Assembly: GCF_902726645.1 (NCBI RefSeq)
Contig: NZ_CACVAO010000001.1
Span: forward strand, 310,001 to 374,000
Source of the DNA: Halobacillus ihumii
GTDB taxonomy: Bacteria; Bacillota; Bacilli; Bacillales; Halobacillaceae
Direction: 5' to 3'
DNA: 64,000 nucleotides
Under the pieces are notes generated by a model. The model had not been told where the DNA came from and made no database searches. It saw only the letters and a program-made list of their open reading frames with translations. The position numbers were made by a program, and so were the translations under genes. Of the stretch, positions 1-8,190 are shown one piece after another. The first letter of the stretch is position 1. Each line of letters begins with the position of its first letter.

Positions 1-82
1 GTCTATCTTCTGTACCGAATAGAGCCAGAGCTTCTGTTGGATTATTCAGTTGAATATCAATTGTTTTTAAGTTTCCTTGCAT
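1..82 (-). CDS. phoH: PhoH-family ATPase, N-terminal fragment (cut by window edge)
   Basis: Only the first 27 codons are present; the gene runs off the left edge. The peptide begins MQGNLKTIDIQLNNP and contains EALALFGTEDR, the typical start of the PhoH/YqfE family of cytoplasmic P-loop ATPases linked to RNA metabolism. ATG at 80-82 is preceded by AAGGAG. The yqfD stop (TGA, 85-87) lies just upstream, so phoH is probably translated in the same transcript as yqfC-yqfD. The conserved gene order supports the call; the Walker motifs are outside the window. Confidence 0.85.
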   Translation of the reverse strand, partial: MQGNLKTIDIQLNNPTEALALFGTEDR

Positions 83-84
83 AC

Positions 85-1296
85 TCAATCTCCTTGGGTT
101 ACATACTTGGTCACTGCAATGTTCTCGTGTACTTTGAATAAAAGGATTAATTTTACTTTACCATTCTCCTTACGCTCGTGCAAAACTTTTTCGCCGATGA
201 CCTCTGCCTCTTCATCCAGCTTCTGCTTTAAGTCTCTTTTGGCTGCCACGATTCCCTGTTTAACACGATCGTTTGCTGGTTGAACATCTTCCTGAGCATA
301 CATATCTTCGACTTCCAAACGGATTGGCAGCTCCCAACCAAACAAGTCCCACTTCTTTTGAGAGGTTTCCACTCTTACATTTTCCTCATCCTTATTCCAC
401 CATCCCCATATCGGAATCTTTATTGAGCCTATCCCGAGGGAATACGCTGAAGATTTTTCTCCATCTGTAAGTTGCAATTGCTGATCTTTAGGAACTTGAA
501 TTTCCGCTCGGTACCATGTTTCAGCAATGACTTCTCCTTCAGCCTCAATATACTTGCCGCTATCTTCTTCAGATTCATCCTTGGCCGTTTCATTTGTATC
601 TTCTTTTAGTTTACCTGTGGCGAGCACTGTCCCTTTTTTAACAAACTGATTAACGGAGACTAAAGGTCTGCCTTTAGTAATAAACATTTTTTTTATTATG
701 CCCTTTTTTGATGCTACTAAATCAGCTGGCCGCGTCGTTTCATCTGGATCCTGCCTCGTTTTCATAACCCCATAAAGCTGGTAGCTCGTCCCTTTCTTTT
801 TCACACCAATCCAAAGCAAATCAGGAACATCCTCCAGGAGAAGTCGTTGTACCTCATTAGGATCTTTCATCCCAATTGTCAATTTCCCTTCTGTTACACC
901 ATAGGATTCGAGCTGGCTTTCGACAGTCGCTTCAAGCTCAGGCGGCAACCCTTTAATCTGTACAGACCATAATGTATTGGCAAGTAAAAACAAGGCACAG
1001 ATCCCACAAAGAAAGGCAGCGAGTACTGCCTTTTTAGCAAGTAACCGATGGATGAGAAATGGAATACCATGACGAGCAATGATATGGATTTTACAGCGGT
1101 ATTTTTTACGAAGCCTGCGATAAATCATCCAGTCCTTAAGACGTATAGTCATTTGTACATCTTTGTCAGACACCTGCTTAACGTTTGTTATATAAGCTCC
1201 TTCTCTTGTACAAGCCTGAAGGAAAGCCTCAATTAATGCCCCTTTAACCCTTACTGTAACTAGTCCATATAAAAAATCTAATTGGTTCCTCGCCAT
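85..1296 (-). CDS. yqfD: Sporulation protein YqfD
   Basis: A 403-residue protein matching the YqfD (stage IV sporulation) family in length and position between yqfC and phoH. A basic N-terminal cytoplasmic part of about 88 residues is followed by one membrane segment (about residues 89-110, rich in L, A and F), then a large part predicted outside the membrane. YqfD of B. subtilis is a sigma-E-dependent mother-cell protein needed for spore formation; its biochemical role is unknown. ATG at 1296 follows GGAGG and overlaps the yqfC stop (TAATG), which suggests translational coupling. No sigma-E promoter was identified with confidence upstream of yqfC. Confidence 0.9.
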   Translation of the reverse strand: MARNQLDFLYGLVTVRVKGALIEAFLQACTREGAYITNVKQVSDKDVQMTIRLKDWMIYRRLRKKYRCKIHIIARHGIPFLIHRLLAKKAVLAAFLCGICALFLLANTLWSVQIKGLPPELEATVESQLESYGVTEGKLTIGMKDPNEVQRLLLEDVPDLLWIGVKKKGTSYQLYGVMKTRQDPDETTRPADLVASKKGIIKKMFITKGRPLVSVNQFVKKGTVLATGKLKEDTNETAKDESEEDSGKYIEAEGEVIAETWYRAEIQVPKDQQLQLTDGEKSSAYSLGIGSIKIPIWGWWNKDEENVRVETSQKKWDLFGWELPIRLEVEDMYAQEDVQPANDRVKQGIVAAKRDLKQKLDEEAEVIGEKVLHERKENGKVKLILLFKVHENIAVTKYVTQGD

Positions 1297-1595
1297 TACT
1301 TCCCTCCTTTCTTTGGATCAGGATAAAATTCTATGGAATCAAGTGTACCTTCGAGGAGCAATTCTTCCTTTAACATCATTTTAATTCGTAAGCTTTTCCC
1401 TTTTATGGAGAGGTGGCCATCACGATACTTTAAGCGCACTTCACGGTCTGAAAAAAGCAGTAGTCCCGTATGATTTTCTATGTAGGCATGGATCGACCCA
1501 ATCGTAGTTATGCGAGGAAGATCAAGCATAACGTCAGAAGGTAAATCGAAATAACGGCCGACCCATGTACGAATTTGCTGCTGCCATTTCACCAT
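1296..1595 (-). CDS. yqfC: Sporulation protein YqfC
   Basis: A 99-residue YqfC-family protein. The family is found only in endospore formers, and in B. subtilis it is sigma-E controlled and required for sporulation together with YqfD. The sequence shows a short region containing PRITTIGSIHAYIENHTGLL and a later basic strand-rich part typical of the family; no membrane segment is visible. The start at 1595 has AAAGGAGG upstream. A strong terminator lies between it and the upstream gene yqfB, so yqfC-yqfD-phoH probably has its own promoter in the short gap 1596-1624 or inside yqfB. Confidence 0.9.
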   Translation of the reverse strand: MVKWQQQIRTWVGRYFDLPSDVMLDLPRITTIGSIHAYIENHTGLLLFSDREVRLKYRDGHLSIKGKSLRIKMMLKEELLLEGTLDSIEFYPDPKKGGK

Positions 1596-1624
1596 TCGAT
1601 TTCCTCCTTTCTCTTATACATACG

Positions 1625-1664
1625 AAAAACGCACGAATTGTATCACTACAATTCGTGCGTTTTT
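1625..1664 (-). terminator. Intrinsic terminator after yqfB
   Basis: A perfect 18-bp stem (1625-1642 with 1647-1664) around a TCAC loop is flanked by T tracts in both directions. On the minus strand it follows the yqfB stop codon (1665-1667) directly and separates floA-yqfB from yqfC-yqfD. Confidence 0.9.
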
Positions 1665-2165
1665 TTATCTTTTTCTGGGATTTGAACGATGTGGCTTGTA
1701 TGCTCTGGGCGCACCAAGTATTTCTGACATTATGATACCGTCAGCCAATTTCTGTTTGTTCCATTGTCTGGAATAACGAATTGCATTTTTTCTTTCCTTG
1801 CCATATTCGACTTGTATCCCATTTGGATCATACATTGACTCAGAGCCGGTCTGAGTAGAAGGAATGGGATACTGGCCCCGATTCTTCTGATATTCCATCA
1901 ATTCTTCTTGACGCTTTTGTTTTTCATCGTAGTAGTTACGGGTATGCTCCTGGCTGTTCGGTATATTTTCATCCGTTCGGTCAAAAACTGGCTTCTCCGC
2001 CCGCTCGGGTGATGCTGAAGGTTCGCTTGGCGTAGTGGGTGAAGACACCGGCGAACCTTTCCCTTCTTTGTTTTTATTTAAACCAGTGAAAAAGCTAATG
2101 ATCCCGCCGATCACAGCCGCAACGACGAGAAAATTACTAAATATTAATTCCAGAATATTTTCCAT
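1665..2165 (-). CDS. yqfB: YqfB-position membrane-anchored protein of unknown function
   Basis: A 166-residue protein in the slot held by yqfB in B. subtilis, downstream of floA. The N-terminus has one membrane segment (IFSNFLVVAAVIGGIISFF, about residues 7-26). A low-complexity Pro/Ser/Glu linker follows, then a charged Lys/Arg/Tyr-rich tail. I recognise no catalytic motif. I chose the second ATG (2165) because GGAG lies 7 bases before it and practically abuts the first ATG at 2171. Spacing to floA is 29 bases, so co-transcription with nfeD-floA is likely; a role with the flotillin membrane domains is only inference from position. Confidence 0.65.
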   Translation of the reverse strand: MENILELIFSNFLVVAAVIGGIISFFTGLNKNKEGKGSPVSSPTTPSEPSASPERAEKPVFDRTDENIPNSQEHTRNYYDEKQKRQEELMEYQKNRGQYPIPSTQTGSESMYDPNGIQVEYGKERKNAIRYSRQWNKQKLADGIIMSEILGAPRAYKPHRSNPRKR

Positions 2166-2194
2166 ATCCATTCTCCTTTATAAGATTAGGAAAA

Positions 2195-3181
2195 TTATTG
2201 TTCCTCATTCTCCTGATCAGACATGTCACCTAAGGTTTGTCTCATATCTGTATCAGCATTTATGTTTTGATAATTCATGTAATCCATAACGCCCATTTTG
2301 CCTGAACGTAGTGCTTCGGCCAGCGCCTGAGGTACTTCTGCTTCTGATTCAACCACCTTAGCCTGCATCTCCTGCACACGTGCCCGCATCTCTTGTTCTT
2401 GGGCAATAGCCATTGCACGACGCTCTTCAGCTTTCGCCTGAGCAATATTTTTGTCTGCTTCTGCCTGATCTGTCTGCAAAATGGCACCAATATTTTTACC
2501 AATGTCAATATCAGCGATATCGATTGATAATATTTCAAATGCAGTACCTGCATCAAGCCCTTTTCCTAATACATTTTGTGAAATCCGATCAGGATTTTCC
2601 AAAACTTTATTATGGTTCACACTGGAACCTATGGTAGAAACGATACCTTCACCAACTCGAGCGATAACTGTATCCTCTCCAGCACCACCCACTAGGCGAT
2701 CAATATTAGCACGAACCGTAATACGCGCTTTTGCTTTTACTTCAATCCCATCAATAGCTACCCCGGCGATGAATGGAGTTTCAATCACCTTCGGATTTAC
2801 ACTCATTTGTACAGCCTCAAGCACATCACGGCCTGCAAGGTCAATGGCTGCACAGCGCTCAAAGCTGAGTTCTATATTTGCACGTTGAGCAGCGATCAAT
2901 GCATTCACCACTCTGTCAACATTACCACCTGCAAGATAATGACTTTCTAATTGGTTCGTGTCTACATTAACTCCTGCTTTGTGCGCTTTAATCATCGGAT
3001 TAATGACTCTTGATGGAATAACTCTCCTTAACCGCATACCCACTAATGTAAAAATACTTACCTTTACACCTGCAGCCAGGGCACTGATCCATAACATCAC
3101 GGGTATGAATGTAAATAGCACGGCTATAACAATAATGATAATTCCAATGATAATAATTGGCATAAGTTCTTGTAAGCTCAT
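2195..3181 (-). CDS. floA: Flotillin-like protein FloA
   Basis: A 328-residue bacterial flotillin (YqfA). It starts with a long hydrophobic hairpin (about residues 7-40), then an SPFH/PHB-like domain with [23 protein letters not shown] and an Ala/Glu-rich coiled coil (about 235-300, repeated [13 protein letters not shown] pattern). FloA scaffolds functional membrane microdomains that affect membrane fluidity, secretion and signalling. It sits 23 bases downstream of nfeD, the usual partner pair (NfeD proteins carry an OB-fold that associates with flotillins). Length and domain order match the family. Confidence 0.95.
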   Translation of the reverse strand: MSLQELMPIIIIGIIIIVIAVLFTFIPVMLWISALAAGVKVSIFTLVGMRLRRVIPSRVINPMIKAHKAGVNVDTNQLESHYLAGGNVDRVVNALIAAQRANIELSFERCAAIDLAGRDVLEAVQMSVNPKVIETPFIAGVAIDGIEVKAKARITVRANIDRLVGGAGEDTVIARVGEGIVSTIGSSVNHNKVLENPDRISQNVLGKGLDAGTAFEILSIDIADIDIGKNIGAILQTDQAEADKNIAQAKAEERRAMAIAQEQEMRARVQEMQAKVVESEAEVPQALAEALRSGKMGVMDYMNYQNINADTDMRQTLGDMSDQENEEQ

Positions 3182-3203
3182 TTATTACTCCCCTTTTACA
3201 ATT

Positions 3204-4520
3204 TTAGTTTTCTTGACGAACAACAATTCTGGCACCTTCGATTTTCACAATTTTAACCTGCTGATTAGCAGCGATGAAACTACCTTCTGACACCACATCC
3301 ATACGCTCCTCATCAATGAGAGCGGTGCCGGAAGGTCTTAGAGGAGTAATTGTCTCTCCTTTCAGCCCAATCAGTTCAAGACGGTTCACAGTTGAAACAT
3401 AACCTTTTTCAGCCGAGGTGGAATCATTAAGAATAACGTGTCGGAAAAAACCTCGCTCAAATCCGATCGTTTTTATAAGTATGATCGAGACTACAATCGT
3501 TAATAGCAGCGCAATTCCGATGCTCATCGCCATATGGCCTATATCTGCAGATGACATCATCAATGACGCTACAACGGCTGCTACCCCTGCTATTCCAGCT
3601 ATGCCTCCAGGCAGAAATAGTTCAGCTACAATCAGGCCGACCCCTAAGATCAGCAAGACAATAGCTTCATAACCTGCAAGCCCTGCAACGACATGCCCGT
3701 AAAAGAAAAGCACTAAGGACAATGCTCCCATGATCCCAGGAATACCAAAACCAGGAGAGTATAACTCAACCACAAGACCGATACTGGCAATTGATAATAA
3801 TATGGGTATAACAATCGGATGGGTAAGAAAGCGTGCAAAATTTTCGGCCAGAGTCGGACTCGTTTCAACTACCTTGGCATCGCTCATGCCAATTTCGTGA
3901 AGTAGTTGAATCCGATCCTTCACAATACCTTCCGCATAACCGACTTCCACAGCATCTTCAGGCCCTAGTGTCAAAAATTCTCCTTTAGCTGCTCCATACT
4001 CAGATAGATTCACACTGCTATCTGCCATGGCCCTGGCATATAAAGGATCACGGCCGTTTGCCTCGGCAGCCGAAACCATTGCTGAAATCCACGCTGACTG
4101 TGCTTTCTTATCAGCAGCCGTTCCATCTGAATTAATCACACCTGAGGCACCCATCGTGGCTTGGGGCTTCATATAAATTTGATCAGCACTAAGGGCAATA
4201 TACGAACCTGCCGAATATGCCCGACTGGCTACAAAGGCCGTATTTGAAATATCTAAACCGGCAAGAAGCTCGCCAATGTCTCCAGCAGCGTCCACCCTAC
4301 CTCCAGGTGTATCAATTTCAAATATGATATGATCTGCTCCTTTTTCAATGGCTTCATCTGTTGTACGTTCAAGGAAAGAAACCATGCCGCTTTCAACTGT
4401 ATTTTCGACTGGGATCACATAAACCAGCTGGCCTTCTCCTTCAGCTTTCACATGATCACTAATAAAACACAGGATAAGGAGCATGCTCATCATCAATAGA
4501 GAACGATTAACCCATTTCAA
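3204..4520 (-). CDS. nfeD: Long-form NfeD membrane serine protease (YqeZ)
   Basis: About 438 residues from a TTG start at 4520, which has AGGAGG 7 bases upstream; the ORF extends further but without a ribosome binding site. Domains: signal peptide (1-27), ClpP-class serine protease domain with FEIDTPGG and the nucleophile region SAGSYIAL, four to five membrane helices (about 215-350), and a C-terminal soluble OB-fold domain. This is the long NfeD1b architecture paired with FloA. Members cleave membrane-proximal substrates (stomatin tails in archaea); the bacterial substrate is unknown. It heads the nfeD-floA-yqfB operon. Confidence 0.9.
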   Translation of the reverse strand: MKWVNRSLLMMSMLLILCFISDHVKAEGEGQLVYVIPVENTVESGMVSFLERTTDEAIEKGADHIIFEIDTPGGRVDAAGDIGELLAGLDISNTAFVASRAYSAGSYIALSADQIYMKPQATMGASGVINSDGTAADKKAQSAWISAMVSAAEANGRDPLYARAMADSSVNLSEYGAAKGEFLTLGPEDAVEVGYAEGIVKDRIQLLHEIGMSDAKVVETSPTLAENFARFLTHPIVIPILLSIASIGLVVELYSPGFGIPGIMGALSLVLFFYGHVVAGLAGYEAIVLLILGVGLIVAELFLPGGIAGIAGVAAVVASLMMSSADIGHMAMSIGIALLLTIVVSIILIKTIGFERGFFRHVILNDSTSAEKGYVSTVNRLELIGLKGETITPLRPSGTALIDEERMDVVSEGSFIAANQQVKIVKIEGARIVVRQEN

Positions 4521-4596
4521 ACAATTCACCTCCTCGCGCTGGCACACTGCTTATTAATTATACGGGATACCTATGTAAGAAGTTTCATAAAATACA

Positions 4597-4625
4597 AAAG
4601 GTCCCTCTTTTTTATTAAGAGAGAC
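4597..4625 (-). terminator. Intrinsic terminator after yqeY
   Basis: An inverted repeat AAAGGTCYCTCTT around a T-rich loop is followed on the minus strand by TTGTATTTT. It closes the rpsU-yqeY transcript. Confidence 0.75.
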
Positions 4626-4634
4626 CTTTATCTT

Positions 4635-5078
4635 TTAAGATAATTGCTTAAGTACGAGTTTATTCACCTTTGAGCCTTCTGTTTTACCTTTTACCTTTGG
4701 CATCACAGCACTCATGACTTTCCCCATGTCGCTCTTAGATGAAGCCCCTACTTCTTCAATTGTTTCTTGAACGATTTGTTCAAGTTCTTCTTCTGTAAGC
4801 TGTTTCGGCATGTATACTTGTAAAATCTCAATTTCTTCATTAAGTCCTTCTACAAGATCTTCGCGTCCAGCTTCTTTAAACTCTTGGAGGGAATCTTTCC
4901 TCTGTTTCACCTCGCGAGATAAAACAGTCAGTTCTTCTTCTTCTGATAGATCTTCACCCAGTTTAATCGCCTCGTTTTGCATCGAAGCTTTAACCATACG
5001 AATGACTCCAAGGGTCTTCTTATCCCTTGCTTTCATCGCGGCCTTCATATCCTGGTTAAGACGTTCTAGAATTGACAT
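4635..5078 (-). CDS. yqeY: GatB/YqeY-domain protein
   Basis: A 147-residue YqeY protein. This helical domain also forms the tRNA-binding tail of the GatB amidotransferase subunit, but stand-alone YqeY has no confirmed function. Recognisable pieces are the N-terminal [22 protein letters not shown] and the C-terminal [12 protein letters not shown] signature. It lies 21 bases downstream of rpsU and is almost certainly co-transcribed from the strong promoter at 5343-5371. A ribosome binding site (AGAGGGTG) precedes ATG 5078. The rpsU-yqeY pairing is conserved widely in Firmicutes and supports a translation-related role, which remains inference. Confidence 0.93.
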   Translation of the reverse strand: MSILERLNQDMKAAMKARDKKTLGVIRMVKASMQNEAIKLGEDLSEEEELTVLSREVKQRKDSLQEFKEAGREDLVEGLNEEIEILQVYMPKQLTEEELEQIVQETIEEVGASSKSDMGKVMSAVMPKVKGKTEGSKVNKLVLKQLS

Positions 5079-5099
5079 CTACTTAACACCCTCTTTTAA

Positions 5100-5273
5100 T
5101 CACTTGCGCTTTCTAGCGGCCTCAGACTTTTTCTTACGGCGTACGCTAGGCTTATCGTAATATTCACGCTTACGATATTCTGATAATGCACCGCTTTTCG
5201 ATACATCGCGCTTGAAGCGACGAAGAGCATCTTCAAGAGACTCGTTTTTACGGACGCGAGTTGTTTTTGACAT
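5100..5273 (-). CDS. rpsU: 30S ribosomal protein S21
   Basis: A 57-residue, very basic protein starting [19 protein letters not shown], the S21 signature, and ending in a Lys/Arg-rich tail. S21 binds the 30S platform near the 3' end of 16S rRNA and helps initiation. The start at 5273 has an extended GGAGGGAGG site; the longer reading (MLWREGNS...) would overlap that site and is rejected. A near-consensus sigma-A promoter lies about 70 bases upstream. Confidence 0.97.
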   Translation of the reverse strand: MSKTTRVRKNESLEDALRRFKRDVSKSGALSEYRKREYYDKPSVRRKKKSEAARKRK

Positions 5274-5342
5274 GCTATTTCCCTCCCTCCAAAGCAAAAA
5301 AACTGTTTCTATATAGTGTAGAGAACTCCCACACCTTCGACA

Positions 5343-5371
5343 ATTATATTATATAGGTCATTTATGGTCAA
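5343..5371 (-). promoter_or_regulatory. Sigma-A promoter of rpsU-yqeY
   Basis: TTGACC (5371-5366), a 17-base spacer and TATAAT (5348-5343) on the minus strand. Only one mismatch from the -35 consensus and a perfect -10, as expected for a ribosomal protein gene. Confidence 0.85.
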
Positions 5372-5560
5372 CTTTTTTATTAATCATATGTTTTAAAATC
5401 TCTTGAAACTTAGGTGCTCCTTCTGCTTCAAATCGCCGATTCCTCAAAGCAGAGCGGAATTTTTAACTTGTTACAACTCAAAAGTTATTTTTTTAAATTT
5501 CCTGATTTGAATAGCAGGTCCTACCTTTTCATGAAGTATCTCGCCTTCAGCTTTCAATTA
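5372..5560. other. Intergenic stretch without a recognised gene
   Basis: AT-rich sequence between the rpsU promoter and the deoC terminator. I see no convincing ORF with a ribosome binding site, no RNA signature and no repeat here. In B. subtilis the region between rpsU and rsmE carries additional genes (yqeW, mtaB); no remnant of these is recognisable. Confidence 0.5.
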
Positions 5561-5593
5561 AAAAAGCTGCTTGCTTTATCGCAACCAGCTTTC
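5561..5593 (-). terminator. Intrinsic terminator after deoC
   Basis: On the minus strand AAAGCTGgTTGC and GCAAgCAGCTTT form a stem with one internal mismatch, followed by TTTTTT. It begins 6 bases after the deoC stop codon. Confidence 0.8.
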
Positions 5594-5598
5594 ACACT

Positions 5599-6270
5599 CT
5601 AATAATCAGATGTTCCAGTGCCTCCGTTGATGATGGCGATACCTGCGCTTGCCCCAATACGAGTTGCTCCTGCTTCAATGACAGCTCGTGCTCCTTCGTA
5701 ATCACGTACTCCGCCAGAAGCTTTTACACCTAAATCCGGACCGACAGTTTTGCGCATCAGGCTGACATCTTCAACCGTTGCGCCACCACCTGAGAAACCT
5801 GTTGAGGTTTTAACGAAATCCGCTCCGCCATCTTTAGTTAACTGTGAAGCTGTAACTTTTTCTTCATCACTCAGCAGAGAAGTCTCAATAATAACCTTTA
5901 CTAAGGCTTTACCTTTGGCTTCATTTACAACAGCTTCAATATCAGCCTGGACAGCTTCTGTATTTCCTGATTTCAATTCGCCAACATTGATCACCATGTC
6001 CACTTCTGTAGCACCATTCTTAATAGCCTGGCGTGTTTCAAACACTTTTGTCTCTGTCGTTGTCGCCCCTAGAGGAAACCCAATAACTGTACATACCCTT
6101 ACATCTGTACCTTGTAGTAATTGTGAACTGTATTCCACCCAGTAAGGATTTACACAGACCGACATAAAATCATATTCTTTTGCTTCATGGCAAATCTCGG
6201 TAATCTTATCTTTGGAAGTATCTGGTTTGAGCTGTGTATGATCTATCATTTTTGCTAAATTTTGTCCCAT
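5599..6270 (-). CDS. deoC: Deoxyribose-phosphate aldolase
   Basis: A 223-residue class I aldolase that cleaves 2-deoxyribose 5-phosphate to acetaldehyde and glyceraldehyde 3-phosphate in deoxynucleoside catabolism. Visible motifs: [10 protein letters not shown] at the N-terminus, the Schiff-base lysine in LVKVIIET, the proton-relay lysine in [10 protein letters not shown], and FVKTSTGF. Start 6270 gives the length of the B. subtilis enzyme and has GAAGGG 9 bases upstream; two upstream ATGs (6279, 6303) fit the site less well. Unlike B. subtilis, where deoC sits with pdp and nupC, it stands alone here in the place where mtaB is usually found downstream of rsmE. Confidence 0.95.
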   Translation of the reverse strand: MGQNLAKMIDHTQLKPDTSKDKITEICHEAKEYDFMSVCVNPYWVEYSSQLLQGTDVRVCTVIGFPLGATTTETKVFETRQAIKNGATEVDMVINVGELKSGNTEAVQADIEAVVNEAKGKALVKVIIETSLLSDEEKVTASQLTKDGGADFVKTSTGFSGGGATVEDVSLMRKTVGPDLGVKASGGVRDYEGARAVIEAGATRIGASAGIAIINGGTGTSDY

Positions 6271-6317
6271 AGAGTTCATCCCTTCGTTTAGTTGTCCGTA
6301 CATCTACCTTATAATAG

Positions 6318-6347
6318 CATGTCGCTTTCAAAAAAGCGAGCAGCATG
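6318..6347 (-). repeat. Inverted repeat upstream of deoC
   Basis: CATG and TCGCTTT are mirrored by AAAGCGA and CATG around a short loop, between the rsmE stop codon and the deoC ribosome binding site. There is no T tract after it on the minus strand, so it is either a weak rsmE terminator or an operator for deoC. It overlaps the only plausible -10-like sequence for deoC. Confidence 0.4.
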
Positions 6348-6370
6348 AAAGGGCTTTTATAAAATGTCCA

Positions 6371-7129
6371 TTATTGTTCTTCTAGTTGATAGGATAAACT
6401 AGATAGAAAATATAGCGGAGCGGTTTCCATTCGCAATATTCTCGGTCCTAATCGTACCGGATGGAAGTCTGCCGACAAGAGTTGTTCCGCTTCTTCAGAT
6501 GTAAATCCACCCTCTGGTCCAAATACAACAATCACCCTCTTTCCTCTGGTTACTCGCTGTAACTGATCTGCCAATGAGTGATGGTTTCCAGATCGTGCTT
6601 CTTCTTCATGGGCGATCAGTTTCACGTCATACTGATGGCTCTTTTTGATCAGAGCTGTCATAGCCATAACATCAGATATTTCGGGAATGCTGGATCGTTC
6701 AGATTGTTCGCTCGCTTCTTTGGCGATTTTTTCGAGCCTGGAAACCTTCTTCTTTGCTTTTTTTGCGTCCCACTTTGCAACCGAACGCTCCGCTTCAAAA
6801 GGAATAAAATCGTAAGCTCCAAGTTCCGTCCCTTTTTGAACAACCTGTTCAAGTTTATCCCCTTTACCAAGACTCTGAACGATTGTAACTCTTACGGGTA
6901 GTTCTTTATTTTCCGCAAGCCATTCCCTGACAGTACCTGACACCTTCTCGCCTGCGTTGATCTTATCGATCTCGCATAGAGCTGGGCCATGATCAGGATG
7001 AACACAAATAAAAGTATCCCCTTCCTGCATTCTCATGACTCTTGTCATATGATGGACATCGTTTCCTGTAATGGCAACGCCTTCATCTTCCCAACTGGTT
7101 CGATCTACAAAATAACGCTGCATCATCAA
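6371..7129 (-). CDS. rsmE: 16S rRNA (uracil1498-N3)-methyltransferase RsmE
   Basis: A 252-residue SPOUT-family methyltransferase that makes m3U1498 in 16S rRNA on the assembled 30S subunit. Motifs seen: N-terminal PUA-like part with MQRYFVDRT, GDKLEQVVQKGTELGA in the middle, and the C-terminal knot IVVFGPEGGFTSEEA ... LGPRILRMETAPLY. Three ATGs lie in tandem at the start; MQRYF (7123) corresponds to the usual N-terminus. It begins directly after the prmA stop codon, so the two ribosome-modifying methyltransferases are coupled in one operon, as in other Bacillaceae. Confidence 0.95.
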   Translation of the reverse strand: MMMQRYFVDRTSWEDEGVAITGNDVHHMTRVMRMQEGDTFICVHPDHGPALCEIDKINAGEKVSGTVREWLAENKELPVRVTIVQSLGKGDKLEQVVQKGTELGAYDFIPFEAERSVAKWDAKKAKKKVSRLEKIAKEASEQSERSSIPEISDVMAMTALIKKSHQYDVKLIAHEEEARSGNHHSLADQLQRVTRGKRVIVVFGPEGGFTSEEAEQLLSADFHPVRLGPRILRMETAPLYFLSSLSYQLEEQ

Positions 7130-8074
7130 TCACCTTATATCCGGCTTTTTAGCAATAATAGAAATCCAATCTTCCATTCTGTTCGTCTCAATGACCTCAA
7201 ACCCAGCCTTCTGAAGCCGATTTTTTACCAATTCCTTCTTTCCCTCAATGATTCCTGAAGTGATAAAATAACCATTTGGCTGCAGCAGACGGTAGGCGTC
7301 ATCTACAAATTGGACAATAATTTCCGCCAGTATATTCGATACAATTAAGCCTGGTTCAATAGTAACACCTTGTAAAAGATTATTTTTAGTCGATGTTACC
7401 TGATGTGCCACTTGATTTAATTCAGCGTTATTCATTGTACTTTTCACGGCCACTTCATCAAGATCGAATGCATGGACATGGTCAGCACCTAGCAGTACAG
7501 AAGCTACGCTCAGCACCCCTGAGCCTGACCCTACATCGAGAACAATGTCACCTTTCGTTAAATACTGTTCAAGAGCTTGCAAGCTCAAGACTGTGGTGGG
7601 ATGCGTCCCTGTTCCGAATGCCATTCCAGGATCCATTTCGATTATTAACTCATCACTTTGTACAGGGGTATAGTCTTCCCATGTAGGGATAATTGTAATC
7701 TTTTCAGAAATCTTTACTGGTTTATAATATTTCTTCCAGGCTGTAGCCCAGTCTTCTTCATGAATTTCGGTAAGGGTTACATCATTATGGCCAATGTCAA
7801 TGTCAAATATCTTTAAATTATTTACCGATTGTTTGATCGCATCAACCGTTTCAGATAAAAAGCTATTGACTGGCAGATAGGCCTTAACATAGACTCCTTC
7901 CTCAGGATAATCTTCTGGATTCAGTTCATAGATTTCACCAAATCCCGTTTCCTCTTGGTTCATATCCTGAGGATCTTCTATCACTACACCGCTTGCCCCT
8001 GACTCATGCAAGATGTTCGAAACGGGTTCAATGGCTTCATTGGTGGTGTGAATACAAACTTCCGACCACTTCAT
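7130..8074 (-). CDS. prmA: Ribosomal protein L11 methyltransferase
   Basis: A 314-residue class I SAM methyltransferase that trimethylates lysines and the N-terminus of L11. The N-terminal substrate domain starts MKWSEVCIHTTNEAIEP; the catalytic part has MAFGTGTHPTT and the SAM loop VLDVGSGSGVLS, then VSNILAEI (the NPPY-like motif). ATG 8074 is preferred: GTGAG lies 9 bases upstream, whereas the longer reading would need a TTG three codons earlier. In B. subtilis it belongs to the heat-shock operon; here an intrinsic terminator separates it from dnaJ, so it is partly uncoupled. Confidence 0.95.
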   Translation of the reverse strand: MKWSEVCIHTTNEAIEPVSNILHESGASGVVIEDPQDMNQEETGFGEIYELNPEDYPEEGVYVKAYLPVNSFLSETVDAIKQSVNNLKIFDIDIGHNDVTLTEIHEEDWATAWKKYYKPVKISEKITIIPTWEDYTPVQSDELIIEMDPGMAFGTGTHPTTVLSLQALEQYLTKGDIVLDVGSGSGVLSVASVLLGADHVHAFDLDEVAVKSTMNNAELNQVAHQVTSTKNNLLQGVTIEPGLIVSNILAEIIVQFVDDAYRLLQPNGYFITSGIIEGKKELVKNRLQKAGFEVIETNRMEDWISIIAKKPDIR

Positions 8075-8106
8075 ATTGATCAACTCACTTTTTTAGGATT
8101 ATGTAC

Positions 8107-8132
8107 AAAAAGAGTGCCAGGAACTTTGGCAC
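8107..8132 (-). terminator. Intrinsic terminator after dnaJ
   Basis: On the minus strand GTGCCA and TGGCAC flank a short loop and are followed by TCTTTTTGT. It is embedded in a longer folded segment reaching 8179 (see findings). Confidence 0.75.
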
Positions 8133-8190
8133 AGGTAGTATTCACAAGCTACCGATTTATCCACGTCCAGACACTCTTTCATTAACAGCC

